From an uncultured Gammaproteobacteria bacterium (GTDB taxonomy: Bacteria; Pseudomonadota; Gammaproteobacteria; Pseudomonadales; Halieaceae): a DNA stretch of 64,000 nucleotides. Under the pieces are notes generated by a model. That model was not told the DNA's origin and searched no databases. It saw nothing but the letters and a program-made list of their open reading frames with translations. The DNA lies in contig CABYJX010000003.1 of NCBI GenBank assembly GCA_902519405.1, positions 26,104-90,103 on the forward strand, given 5' to 3'. Numbering within the stretch: the first letter of the stretch is position 1; each line of letters begins with the position of its first letter. Below are positions 55,662 to 64,000 of this stretch, one piece after another. Made by a program: the position numbers and the translations under genes.

Positions 55662-56855
55662 TCACACCTCAAGCCCTGGAATGACAACTTGTGGGTTGAC
55701 ATCAGCCTCGTAATCTACGCCATCAACCTCGAAACCAAATAACTGCATAAATTCTCTTTGATAACCCATAAAATCAGATAGCTCGTGAAGATTTTCAGTA
55801 GAAATACATTCCCAAATAGCTGCTACCTCGCGTTGAACTTCAGATTCTAACTCTCGTTCGTCTACACGCAGCCGACCTTCCTTGTCTACCGACGGATGAC
55901 CACCATATAGAGAACTCCGAAACAGCCTCTCTATCTGCTCGATACATCCTTCATGGGAACCTCGAGCTTTCATTACTTTGAACAAGATGGCGAGATAGAT
56001 AGGCATTGCTGGTATCGCAGTACTAGCTTGTGTTACTACAGCCTTCAGTACTGAAACTCTCGCATCCAGATCGAGATGCGCAGATCTCTTACGTATCTGC
56101 AGAACCTTTTTATCTAGATCTTTTTTTGCAGCACCGATAGTTCCATGCCAATAAATATCCCAGGTAATTTTTTCACCGATGTAAGTATACGCTGTCGTCT
56201 TCGCTCCGGTGGCTAAAACACCCGCAGAATCAAGACATTCCATCCACATCTGCCAATCTTCTCCACCCATAACCATTACCGTTTGGTCAATTTCTTCTTG
56301 AGTAGCAGCCTCTAGATAATAATCCTGTATTTCCTCTTTATCAGTGTTGACTCCCTTCTGAGTAGTCGCGCTCCCGATTGGCTTGAGAGAGGAGTTATAT
56401 ATTTTTCCATCTAGTGGATGAATTCGACGAGGCGCTGCCAGGCTATAAATAACCAGGTCAACCTGACCAAGATCTTTGGCGATAACATCAATAGTCTGAC
56501 GCTTTACCTCTCCGCTAAAAGCATCTCCATTAATACTGCGGGCGTATAGACCATCACTATGGGCTAATCGATGAAACGCCGCCGAGTTATACCAACCAGC
56601 ACTTCCTGTTTTTTTCTCGCTACCAGGTTTTTCAAAAAAAACACCGAGTGTGGAGGCTTCGCATCCATAAGCAGCAGCTATACGAGAAGCAAGACCGTAA
56701 CCAGTAGATGCGCCGATTACTAAGACACGCGCCGGCCCACCTGCTATTTTATCTTTTGCTTTAACGTAGTCTATTTGACGTCGAACATTTTCTTCACAAC
56801 CCAAGGGATGCGATGTTGTGCACAAGAATCCACGTACTCTAGGTCTAATTATCAT
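55662..56855 (-). CDS. fabV: trans-2-enoyl-CoA/ACP reductase FabV
   Basis: A monomeric NADH-dependent enoyl reductase, 397 residues from ATG 56855. The frame opens at TTG 56876, but [20 protein letters not shown] is the usual N-terminus. The nucleotide loop [13 protein letters not shown] and the FabV catalytic pair Y-x8-K ([12 protein letters not shown]) are present. FabV reduces enoyl thioesters in fatty acid synthesis and confers triclosan resistance. Next to catabolic genes it may also act on CoA esters. It is divergent from miaE, with an 86- to 140-base shared upstream region depending on the miaE start. Confidence 0.93.
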   Translation of the reverse strand: MIIRPRVRGFLCTTSHPLGCEENVRRQIDYVKAKDKIAGGPARVLVIGASTGYGLASRIAAAYGCEASTLGVFFEKPGSEKKTGSAGWYNSAAFHRLAHSDGLYARSINGDAFSGEVKRQTIDVIAKDLGQVDLVIYSLAAPRRIHPLDGKIYNSSLKPIGSATTQKGVNTDKEEIQDYYLEAATQEEIDQTVMVMGGEDWQMWMECLDSAGVLATGAKTTAYTYIGEKITWDIYWHGTIGAAKKDLDKKVLQIRKRSAHLDLDARVSVLKAVVTQASTAIPAMPIYLAILFKVMKARGSHEGCIEQIERLFRSSLYGGHPSVDKEGRLRVDERELESEVQREVAAIWECISTENLHELSDFMGYQREFMQLFGFEVDGVDYEADVNPQVVIPGLEV

Positions 56856-56995
56856 AACCAAATCACTATAATTCAACTTTTGCGATTTTTAACTAATAAA
56901 GTCTAGCACAAGCCTAATAACAATTTCGCTGATCACTTGTATTGTTGGACCACATAAAGTTCAATGCAAAAACCCGTATCAATGACGCTGACATT

Positions 56996-57574
56996 ATGCA
57001 AGAAACACCATTACTGGTTAAAACATCTAACAATTGGGTTCAAGCGGTCTTGGGAAACTTTGATAGCTTTCTTCTGGATCATGCTGCTGCAGAAAAGAAA
57101 GCCTCTGGAATGGCAATATCTATGCTTTCTCATTATCCCGACCGAACAAGACTTGTTACTAAGATGACTGATTTAGCCATCGAGGAACTTACTCATTATC
57201 GAGAAGTTTTAAGATGGATACACTCGCGGGGTTTGGTCACTGTAGCAGATACTAAAGACCAGTATGTGATCCTTCTTCGACAAGCCATACGCAAGGAAAC
57301 GGACGCCTACTTTTTAGACAGACTGCTTATAGCAAGTGTGATCGAGGCCCGTGGTGCAGAACGTTTCGCCTTGATTGCCGACGCACTTCAAATGCTTCCT
57401 ATGAAAAAATTTTACCAATCTCTTGCTAAATCTGAAGCAAGACACTATGAGCTATTTTTAGATTTGGCAGCAGTATATTTTGATAGTTCTACGATAGAAT
57501 CGAGATGGAGGCAGATCCTAAAAATTGAAGCGGAGATTCTGTCTGTCCTTCCCGTTCGTGCGGCACTTCATTGA
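56996..57574 (+). CDS. miaE: tRNA-(ms2io6A37) hydroxylase MiaE
   Basis: A diiron ferritin-like monooxygenase hydroxylating the isopentenyl group of ms2i6A37 in tRNA. The iron ligands are visible as LLDHAAAEKKA, IEELTHYREV, IEARGAERF and SEARHYELF, the E...ExxH pairs. I chose ATG 56996 (192 residues) because MQETPLLVKTSNNWVQ fits the short MiaE type. An in-frame TTG at 56942 would give 210 residues; neither has a strong ribosome site. The stop overlaps the next gene by one base (TGATG). Confidence 0.9.
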   Translation: MQETPLLVKTSNNWVQAVLGNFDSFLLDHAAAEKKASGMAISMLSHYPDRTRLVTKMTDLAIEELTHYREVLRWIHSRGLVTVADTKDQYVILLRQAIRKETDAYFLDRLLIASVIEARGAERFALIADALQMLPMKKFYQSLAKSEARHYELFLDLAAVYFDSSTIESRWRQILKIEAEILSVLPVRAALH

Positions 57575-58893
57575 TGCGAAAAGATGCTGTAAAAAAATAT
57601 CTCTGCAATTTCTCAGAATCTTTTAGAATAAACGCCCCGATCAACCAAAGATGGCGACATACCCTTATTATCCCTGTATATCGAGAGTTTGAGCCTCTCC
57701 TCAATAATCTTAAATCTTTGCCAACACCTTCAGGAGACTTGTTAGTGGTGCTTGTGATAAATAAACCTCTATGGGAGCAAAAGAACGATAGTAATCAGGA
57801 AATTAGAAACTTCGTTAATAATCTGAATGAATCTTTCAAAAAAAATAACGAAGCTAAAATAAAACGTTTAAAAGATGGAATCGATATTCTAGTTATCGAT
57901 CTCGAAAAATTATTCGGATCTAACGCAGCATGTGGCGTAGGATTGGCGCGCAAAATAGGATGTGACCTTGCCTTAGCTTGGCATTCTGCAGGGGCTATAG
58001 AGAGCGATTGGCTGTCTTCAACAGATGCAGACGCTATTTTACCTCCAGATTACTTTGATCGTTTAGAAAGCATCGACTCCATTAATAAAATCATATGCTG
58101 GCCATTTGCCCATATGCCCTCAAAAAATAATTCCCTAAATGTAGCGTGCAAAATGTATGTCTTGCAGCTGCATCAATACACGCTAGGACTGACCTACGCC
58201 AAATCTCCCTATAACTATCATAGCTTAGGTAGTTGTATTAGTGTAAAGGCTAGACCCTACGCGGAGGTTCGCGGATTTCCTAAAAGGGATGCTGGCGAGG
58301 ATTTTTATATGCTAAATAAACTCCGAAAAGTTGGAAATATAAAGTGTTTAACTGGGCAATGCATTTCGATTGTTACCAGAGAGTCAGACCGCGTGCCTTT
58401 TGGAACGGGTCCCGCAACCTCTAAGATAATTAAATCCCAAGTAACTCCAAAAGAATATAAGCTTTACAACCCTCAATCCTTCGTGGTTTTAAAAAAGGTA
58501 ATAAACTCGATACCTTATTTATCGAACCGTACAAAAGAACCATTGCGAGATGTCCTCCAGAAACAAGATTTGTCAAAGGATTTGGCGGTTGCAGCAGAAG
58601 AATCGTTAATCAAACTTGGTATTAATAAGGCAGTTATCCATTGTCGAAAACACACTTCATCTGAAACCGCTTTTTTAAATCAATTCTTAACCTGGTTTGA
58701 TGCTTTCCGCACCTTAAAATTCATTCATTACTTAGAAAATAGTCACCTCCCTAAAATTTCGATTAAAAACTATCACAATTACGTACCTTCAAATTGGCCG
58801 CTAAATATTGAAGAGATGTCTTCTTTGGACGATTTACTGTCTGCACACAGGAAGTATCTGGACTGGAGAACTATGGATTCATCCCATTGGTAA
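57574..58893 (+). CDS. GT-A fold glycosyltransferase of unknown specificity
   Basis: A 439-residue soluble protein. The start of the GT-A fold is LIIPVYREFEPLLNNL (about 31-46). The metal/nucleotide-sugar DxD is DAD at 151-153 in a STDADAILPPDYF stretch. The acid ED at 242-243 lies in RDAGEDFYMLNKL. These are family-2-like features, but the N-terminal 25 and C-terminal about 170 residues match nothing I recognise. There is no signal peptide or membrane segment. It is translationally coupled to miaE by a one-base overlap, an uncommon partner for a glycosyltransferase. The acceptor is unknown. Confidence 0.75.
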   Translation: MRKDAVKKYLCNFSESFRINAPINQRWRHTLIIPVYREFEPLLNNLKSLPTPSGDLLVVLVINKPLWEQKNDSNQEIRNFVNNLNESFKKNNEAKIKRLKDGIDILVIDLEKLFGSNAACGVGLARKIGCDLALAWHSAGAIESDWLSSTDADAILPPDYFDRLESIDSINKIICWPFAHMPSKNNSLNVACKMYVLQLHQYTLGLTYAKSPYNYHSLGSCISVKARPYAEVRGFPKRDAGEDFYMLNKLRKVGNIKCLTGQCISIVTRESDRVPFGTGPATSKIIKSQVTPKEYKLYNPQSFVVLKKVINSIPYLSNRTKEPLRDVLQKQDLSKDLAVAAEESLIKLGINKAVIHCRKHTSSETAFLNQFLTWFDAFRTLKFIHYLENSHLPKISIKNYHNYVPSNWPLNIEEMSSLDDLLSAHRKYLDWRTMDSSHW

Positions 58894-58937
58894 TCGACCA
58901 GAATCGATGCCCAAATTATATTTATTCGCACGAAGCA

Positions 58938-59873
58938 CTAGTTGTCCACAACACCTCGGCTCTCCCAAATCCTCTGCGAATACGTCGTTTCCAAGACACT
59001 GCGGTTCTGATCTAATGCATAGAGAAAATCAACCTTCTCAGGGAGGCTTGCAAGACAACCAACTGTAATCCGCTCAAAATGTTGGATGAACCTCAGAATC
59101 TGAGTATCATTCATTAAGAAACCACTCCCAGCCCTTTTACTCAAGCCCAACTTTTGCTCTTGTTCCAATCGCCAGGAAAAAACAGATTCAAATGAGGGGG
59201 CCTTTAACATGATCCATATATCAAACCGTGAGTAGATCGGCATATAACGACATTTTAGCTGCTCATTAACATATGTACGCCAAGTAAGTTCTCGATCTTC
59301 AGATCTCTCTAGCTCATTAATTGGCTCAATTAGGCACGCATTATCTGCTGGCTCAGCTCCAAGACACCAACCTTCGAGAAAAATAATGTCCGGCTTTCGA
59401 ACTACTACTGACCATTGAGCCTTCGGCTTCCTGTCATCGGTGCTTTTATCAAATCTTGGAATTAATGTTCCAGTTGCCTTACGTTTATCGATCAATCGAT
59501 CAAGAGTCTCATTTAAAAAAGTAATATCATGTGTTCCTGGAACACCTCGAGTTGCTAAAAGCGGATGGATATCTCGAGAAAGCTCGCCCCGAGACTCATG
59601 ACCGAGGTAAAAATCATCTAGCGATATTGTCTCAACCACAGTTCCAAAGTTATCACTCAAGTACGTAGCCAAATAGTCTGCTAAAGTTGACTTGCCAGAT
59701 CCTTGGCAACCATTAAGTGCGACTAAAATAGGATTAGAGGAAGCATTCGCGCAGTGAGAAAGATATTCAATTAGCGGTAGATAACATTTTTCGGCATCAT
59801 CTAAGTAGATCTTACTTAGATGATTACGATCTAAGAAGTCACACCATATCATTGAATCGTAATTTACCGACAT
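58938..59873 (-). CDS. D-glycerate 3-kinase (GLYK-type P-loop kinase)
   Basis: A cytoplasmic P-loop kinase. Walker A is LNGCQGSGKST; the SLDDFYLGHESR motif, RGVPGTHDI and the FLEGWCLG segment characterise the plant-type glycerate kinase / YggC family that makes 3-phosphoglycerate from glycerate. The frame is open to TTG 59912; ATG 59873 (311 residues) begins closer to the conserved part. It lies 66 bases after aceF in the same direction, where many bacteria have lpdA. Convergent with the glycosyltransferase gene; the 44-base gap between them has no clear terminator. Confidence 0.83.
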   Translation of the reverse strand: MSVNYDSMIWCDFLDRNHLSKIYLDDAEKCYLPLIEYLSHCANASSNPILVALNGCQGSGKSTLADYLATYLSDNFGTVVETISLDDFYLGHESRGELSRDIHPLLATRGVPGTHDITFLNETLDRLIDKRKATGTLIPRFDKSTDDRKPKAQWSVVVRKPDIIFLEGWCLGAEPADNACLIEPINELERSEDRELTWRTYVNEQLKCRYMPIYSRFDIWIMLKAPSFESVFSWRLEQEQKLGLSKRAGSGFLMNDTQILRFIQHFERITVGCLASLPEKVDFLYALDQNRSVLETTYSQRIWESRGVVDN

Positions 59874-59939
59874 AACTTCAAAACGATCTCGACGAATTTC
59901 ACTAGACCACAAGCGTGATAAAAGACATAGAAAAAATAC

Positions 59940-61277
59940 TCAAAGAATTAGTCTCCTGATATCAGTCAGGATATCGACCAGACCACTGCAAAAACGACCT
60001 GCTTCACCACCGTTTATCACCCTATGATCATAAGACAGTGATATCGGTAACATAGTGCGCGGATCGAACGATGATCCATCCCAAACAGGTCTCATTTGGG
60101 ATCTACCTATGCCTAAAATCGCTACTTCTGGTGAGTTGATAATGGGCGTGAAACCATTACCCCCTATCTTTCCAAGACTTGAAATAGTAAAGGAGCCACC
60201 TTGCATATCATCTAGACGCAAACCACGACTCCGCGCTTTATCAGCTAGCTCTTCAACTTCATGTGCTAGCTCCCATAATGTTTTTTGATCCACATCTCTT
60301 ATGACTGGTACAAAAAGTCCCTGTGGTGTATCCACTGCCATTCCAATATTGATATATTTCTTTTTGATTAAAAATTCTCCTGAAACCGAGAGTGAGGCAT
60401 TGAAATTTGGATACTCCCTAAGTTGGACGGCCACCGCTTTTAGCAAAAAAGCCATTAAGGTCAATTTAGTTTTTCTGCGCTCAGATTCGTCTTTTAGCTT
60501 ATTACGAAATCCCTCTAATTCTGTTATGTCCGCATCATCAAACTGTGTAACATGAGGTACATTTAACCAGCTTCGACGCATATTTTCGGCGGTTATTACT
60601 TCAACTTTGTTTCGTTGAACTCGTTCTACTGCTCCCCATTTTGAGAAATCTATGTCAGCATCTTCTGATGCGAGTGGCAATCCCTTTATCGGTGAGAGGT
60701 TGTTCTTTACGAATCCATGAAGGTCCTCCTTAACAATTCTTCCTCCGGGCCCCGTCCCAGATATCTGCGCCAGATCAATCCCAAATTGCCGTGCCAATTT
60801 TCGTACAGCAGGCCCTGCGTAAACATGACTTTCTTTTCCTAATCTTTCTTTACTAGCGGCACTAGCGGCGTTATCGTCAATACTATCGATGGGCGAACTA
60901 AATGAGGATTTTGTGTCGACAGATTGAGCATCGGCACTGATATCATTTCCTGTGGCACCGTCTTCCTCGACACACGTAATATCAAAGGTTCTCTCGTCCT
61001 CATCTACCTTATCTACTATATTTGTACCGAGTTTCGCCCCAGAGTTTTCTAGATCGGCTATTTTCGAACCCTCGGAAAGTAGATCTCCCAAAGATACATA
61101 CAACTCCTTAACAATACCGGTCGTCTCGGCAGGAATCTCCATAGACGCCTTATCAGATTCCAAAACAAGCAGCCCCTGACCCGATTCAACTTCGTCTCCA
61201 ACACTCACTAAAAGCTCGATGACTTCCGCGTCTTCAGCACCGCCGATATCCGGAACCTTTACCGTTACTATAGTCAT
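59940..61277 (-). CDS. aceF: pyruvate dehydrogenase E2, dihydrolipoamide acetyltransferase
   Basis: The core of the pyruvate dehydrogenase complex. There is one lipoyl domain (Lys in ESDKAS, residue about 43 from ATG 61277), an acidic Ser/Asp-rich linker (about 80-150), a peripheral-subunit-binding domain (AGPAVRKLARQFGIDLAQISGTGPGG, about 155-190) and the catalytic domain ending SYDHRVINGG. The usual HRxxxD is HRVIN here. Asn at this position also occurs in the well-studied Azotobacter enzyme, so it should be active. A single lipoyl domain is fewer than the three of E. coli. TTG 61283 is an alternative start. Confidence 0.95.
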   Translation of the reverse strand: MTIVTVKVPDIGGAEDAEVIELLVSVGDEVESGQGLLVLESDKASMEIPAETTGIVKELYVSLGDLLSEGSKIADLENSGAKLGTNIVDKVDEDERTFDITCVEEDGATGNDISADAQSVDTKSSFSSPIDSIDDNAASAASKERLGKESHVYAGPAVRKLARQFGIDLAQISGTGPGGRIVKEDLHGFVKNNLSPIKGLPLASEDADIDFSKWGAVERVQRNKVEVITAENMRRSWLNVPHVTQFDDADITELEGFRNKLKDESERRKTKLTLMAFLLKAVAVQLREYPNFNASLSVSGEFLIKKKYINIGMAVDTPQGLFVPVIRDVDQKTLWELAHEVEELADKARSRGLRLDDMQGGSFTISSLGKIGGNGFTPIINSPEVAILGIGRSQMRPVWDGSSFDPRTMLPISLSYDHRVINGGEAGRFCSGLVDILTDIRRLIL

Positions 61278-61310
61278 CTGCAAAATCTCATAGGCACATA
61301 TTATATTTAG

Positions 61311-63989
61311 TTATACAGATAGAGGGTTTGGTTTCTCTGAATCCACGCCAAAATCCTTAATTGCGTCAGTTAATATTTGCTCTTTAATTTGCTTTTTATC
61401 AAATAAATGCTTGAGCGCAGAAAGAATTATGAACTCTCTACTAATCTCAAAAAACTTTCGTAGATTAGTTCTCGTATCACTTCTACCAAAGCCGTCAGTA
61501 CCTAAAACTGTAACAGGTGCTGGAATAAATTCTCTAAGCTGATCCGCATGCGCTTTTACGTAATCTGTGGCGATAATTACAGGCGATTCGTCATTACCTA
61601 GGCATTCTGTTACGTAAGGCACTTTAGGTGCTGATGTGGGGTGTAGGAGATTCCATCTGACTGTCTCCTTACCATCTCTCTGTAACTGTACAACGCTGGT
61701 TAAGCTCCAAATATCTACCGCTACTTCATATTTCGTTTCAAGAACTTTTGCGGCATGTTTTACTTCCTCTAGTATACTACCAGAACCAATTAGTCTAACC
61801 CTTAAAGCACTTTTCAATGCAGAACGCTGAATTCTGTAAAGCCCTTTAACAATTGCTTCCTCGGTGCCTGTTGGTAGCGCTGGTTGACAATAATTTTCGT
61901 TTACAGTTGTTATATAGTAGAAACAGTTTTCTCCAAGCTCTAACATGCGTCGCAACCCGTCTTGAATTATTATTGCGAGCTCGTACCCATAAGCAGGATC
62001 ATAAGCAATACAATTTGGAATAGTACTCGCGACTAGATGACTGTGTCCGTCCTGATGCTGAAGACCTTCACCATTTAACGCTGTGCGCCCAGAGGTTGCA
62101 CCAATTAGGAATCCACGTGCTTGGCTATCACCTGCTGCCCATGCAAGATCTCCTGTTCTCTGAAAACCAAACATTGAATAGAAAATGTAAAAAGGAATCA
62201 TCGGAAAGTTACTTACCGAGTAAGAGGTAGCTGCTGCCAGCCAGGCTGAGAATGCTCCTGCCTCATTGATTCCTTCTTCAAGAATCTGACCATCTTTACC
62301 CTCTTTATAGTAAAGAATTTGATCAGCATCATGTGGGGTGTACCTCTGACCAACTGAAGAATAAATTCCCAGCTGTCTGAACATACCTTCCATACCAAAC
62401 GTACGTGCCTCGTCTGGTACAATTGGCACTACTCGCTCACCTAAAGGCTTATGCTTTACTAAGTCTGCCAACAATCTCACTAACACCATTGTGGTGGATA
62501 TTTTCCTCTTACCTGAGCCTGTTAGTCTAGAAGAAAAAAAGTCTAGCTTTGGAACAGTTAAGGCAGTGGTTTTCGTTCGTCGCTTCGGTATAAATCCACC
62601 TAATTCTTCCCTACGCTTTTTCAAATAACGAATCTCAGGACTATCTTCAGCTGGTTTATAGTAAGGAACAGATTTTAATTCTCTGTCGGATATTGGTATC
62701 CCGAATCGATCTCTAAAAGATTTCAGACTTTTATGATCAAGCTTTTTAAGCGAGTGCGTCTCATTACTCGCCTCTCCCGCCTCTCCGGTTCCGTAACCTT
62801 TAACGGTCATTGCTAATATTGCCGTTGGTTTCTCACTCTGCGCGACAGCTTGAGCATAAGCTGCATAAATCTTAAAAGGATCGTGGCCACCTCGATTTAA
62901 ATACATGATCTCTTCATCACTTAAGTCAGCCACGAGCTCGAGTAATTCTGGATACTTACCAAAAAAGTGCTCTCTTGTGTAAGCGCCGCCATTGAATTTA
63001 TAGTTCTGTAATTCGCCGTCGCATACTTCATCCATTCTCTTTTGCAATAAACCCGTCTTATCCTTCTCCAGTAACTGATCCCAAAGGCGTCCCCAAATTA
63101 CTTTAATCACATTCCAACCAGCGCCCCGAAAAATACCTTCAAGCTCTTGAATAATCTTGCCATTACCTCTGACGGGGCCATCTAGGCGTTGAAGATTGCA
63201 ATTTACTATAAACTGCAAATTTCCAAGTTCTTCTCGACCGGCTAGAGATATAGCCCCGAGTGATTCAGGTTCATCACACTCTCCATCACCGAGAAAACAC
63301 CAAATATTTCGATCACCCTGATCGATAAGTCCTCGACTCAACTGATATTTCATCACATGCGCTTGATAAATAGCCTGAATAGGACCAAGACCCATTGATA
63401 CTGTTGGAAATTGCCAGTAATCGGGCAACAGCCACGGGTGGGGGTAAGACGATAAGCCATCGCCCCCAACTTCTCGCCGGAATTTGTCAAGCTGAGATTC
63501 CGTCAAACGTCCTTCCAAGAAGGATCTGGCATAAATACCTGGCGCACTGTGCCCCTGAAAAAAAATTAGATCACCTAAGTGTTCTGAATCTGAGCCACGG
63601 AAAAAATAATTGAATCCAATGTCATAGAGGGTCGCACTAGATGAGAAACTAGAAATATGGCCACCGAGCCCCTCATCGTTGTCGTTTGCACGCATCACCA
63701 TAGCGAGCGCATTCCAACGCATTAAGGAGCGGATCCGACGCTCCATAAATACATCACCGGGCATCGGCTTTTCGTCAATTGGTTGAATTGTATTCCTAAA
63801 TGGACTATTCAGAGAAACCGGCGGCCCGAGGCCACAATTTACTGAATGACGTGTCAATTCTTCAATAATTTGGCGCGCTCTCTCTGCCCCGCGCTCACGA
63901 ACCACGCTATCAAGGGCATCAAGCCACTCCTGAATCTCTGAAGGATCTGACTCCGAGTTGGTTTGCTGGTTTCGCAATTTGCCTCCCAT
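61311..63989 (-). CDS. aceE: pyruvate dehydrogenase E1 component (homodimeric)
   Basis: An 892-residue thiamine-diphosphate enzyme that decarboxylates pyruvate and acetylates E2. The thiamine motif GDGECDEPESLG...NCNLQRLDG, the N-terminal SYPHPWLLPDYWQFPTVSMGLGP and the C-terminal TLGTDGFGRSDTR are all clear. Length matches E. coli AceE (887). The complete gene is present: ATG at 63989 is 11 bases inside the right edge. aceF follows after 33 bases. The upstream promoter and any pdhR are outside the window. Confidence 0.97.
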   Translation of the reverse strand: MGGKLRNQQTNSESDPSEIQEWLDALDSVVRERGAERARQIIEELTRHSVNCGLGPPVSLNSPFRNTIQPIDEKPMPGDVFMERRIRSLMRWNALAMVMRANDNDEGLGGHISSFSSSATLYDIGFNYFFRGSDSEHLGDLIFFQGHSAPGIYARSFLEGRLTESQLDKFRREVGGDGLSSYPHPWLLPDYWQFPTVSMGLGPIQAIYQAHVMKYQLSRGLIDQGDRNIWCFLGDGECDEPESLGAISLAGREELGNLQFIVNCNLQRLDGPVRGNGKIIQELEGIFRGAGWNVIKVIWGRLWDQLLEKDKTGLLQKRMDEVCDGELQNYKFNGGAYTREHFFGKYPELLELVADLSDEEIMYLNRGGHDPFKIYAAYAQAVAQSEKPTAILAMTVKGYGTGEAGEASNETHSLKKLDHKSLKSFRDRFGIPISDRELKSVPYYKPAEDSPEIRYLKKRREELGGFIPKRRTKTTALTVPKLDFFSSRLTGSGKRKISTTMVLVRLLADLVKHKPLGERVVPIVPDEARTFGMEGMFRQLGIYSSVGQRYTPHDADQILYYKEGKDGQILEEGINEAGAFSAWLAAATSYSVSNFPMIPFYIFYSMFGFQRTGDLAWAAGDSQARGFLIGATSGRTALNGEGLQHQDGHSHLVASTIPNCIAYDPAYGYELAIIIQDGLRRMLELGENCFYYITTVNENYCQPALPTGTEEAIVKGLYRIQRSALKSALRVRLIGSGSILEEVKHAAKVLETKYEVAVDIWSLTSVVQLQRDGKETVRWNLLHPTSAPKVPYVTECLGNDESPVIIATDYVKAHADQLREFIPAPVTVLGTDGFGRSDTRTNLRKFFEISREFIILSALKHLFDKKQIKEQILTDAIKDFGVDSEKPNPLSV

Positions 63990-64000
63990 TTAGTTCTATT

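Overview
The window comes from the chromosome of a moderately AT-rich gammaproteobacterium, most likely an uncultured marine or aquatic one. The evidence is gammaproteobacterial housekeeping order (rluD-pgeF-clpB next to bamD; ribF-ileS-lspA-ispH), SbcB, MiaE, FabV, AmpG, FxsA and a Xanthomonas/Pseudomonas-style type II secretion operon. No rRNA, tRNA, CRISPR, insertion sequence or prophage gene was seen. Genes are packed tightly and most lie on the minus strand; only bamD, miaE and one glycosyltransferase are on the plus strand.

Layout. 1-20.9 kb is housekeeping: clpB (cut by the left edge), pgeF, rluD, bamD, nadE, ispH, lspA, ileS, ribF, murJ, a pyrB-type carbamoyltransferase, sbcB, a membrane-anchored coiled-coil protein, a PuuD-type membrane protein without its cytochrome domain, groESL under a perfect CIRCE operator, fxsA and ampG. 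20.9-25.5 kb is a glycan region: a small sulfotransferase and a 1222-residue fusion of sulfotransferase, coiled coil, GT2 and GT4 glycosyltransferases. 25.5-29.3 kb holds a periplasmic parvulin, a strongly biased 634-residue exported protein of unknown family and a small lipoprotein. 29.3-39.5 kb is a complete type II secretion operon in the order gspE-F-G-H-I-J-K-L-M-C-D, with a lipoprotein-type secretin.

39.6-52.3 kb is the most interesting part. Twelve consecutive genes match, one for one, the set that degrades the last two (C and D) steroid rings in actinobacteria: a FadD3-type HIP-CoA ligase, IpdA/IpdB, IpdC, EchA20, four acyl-CoA dehydrogenases of FadE30/31/32/33 type, the FadA6 thiolase, IpdF and a second short-chain dehydrogenase. 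Eleven of them (50.6-39.6 kb) are separated by 0-18 bases. Upstream in the same direction lie a Coq4-family protein, an AlkK/DmdB-like acyl-CoA ligase, a metallo-beta-lactamase-fold hydrolase and the enoyl reductase FabV. No genes for opening steroid rings A/B, for side-chain removal, or for a regulator are in the window.

56.9-64 kb: miaE overlaps a glycosyltransferase by one base. Then come a GLYK-type glycerate kinase, aceF and aceE (complete, starting 11 bases from the right edge).

Functional names rest on reading motifs, lengths and gene order by eye. No database search was run.
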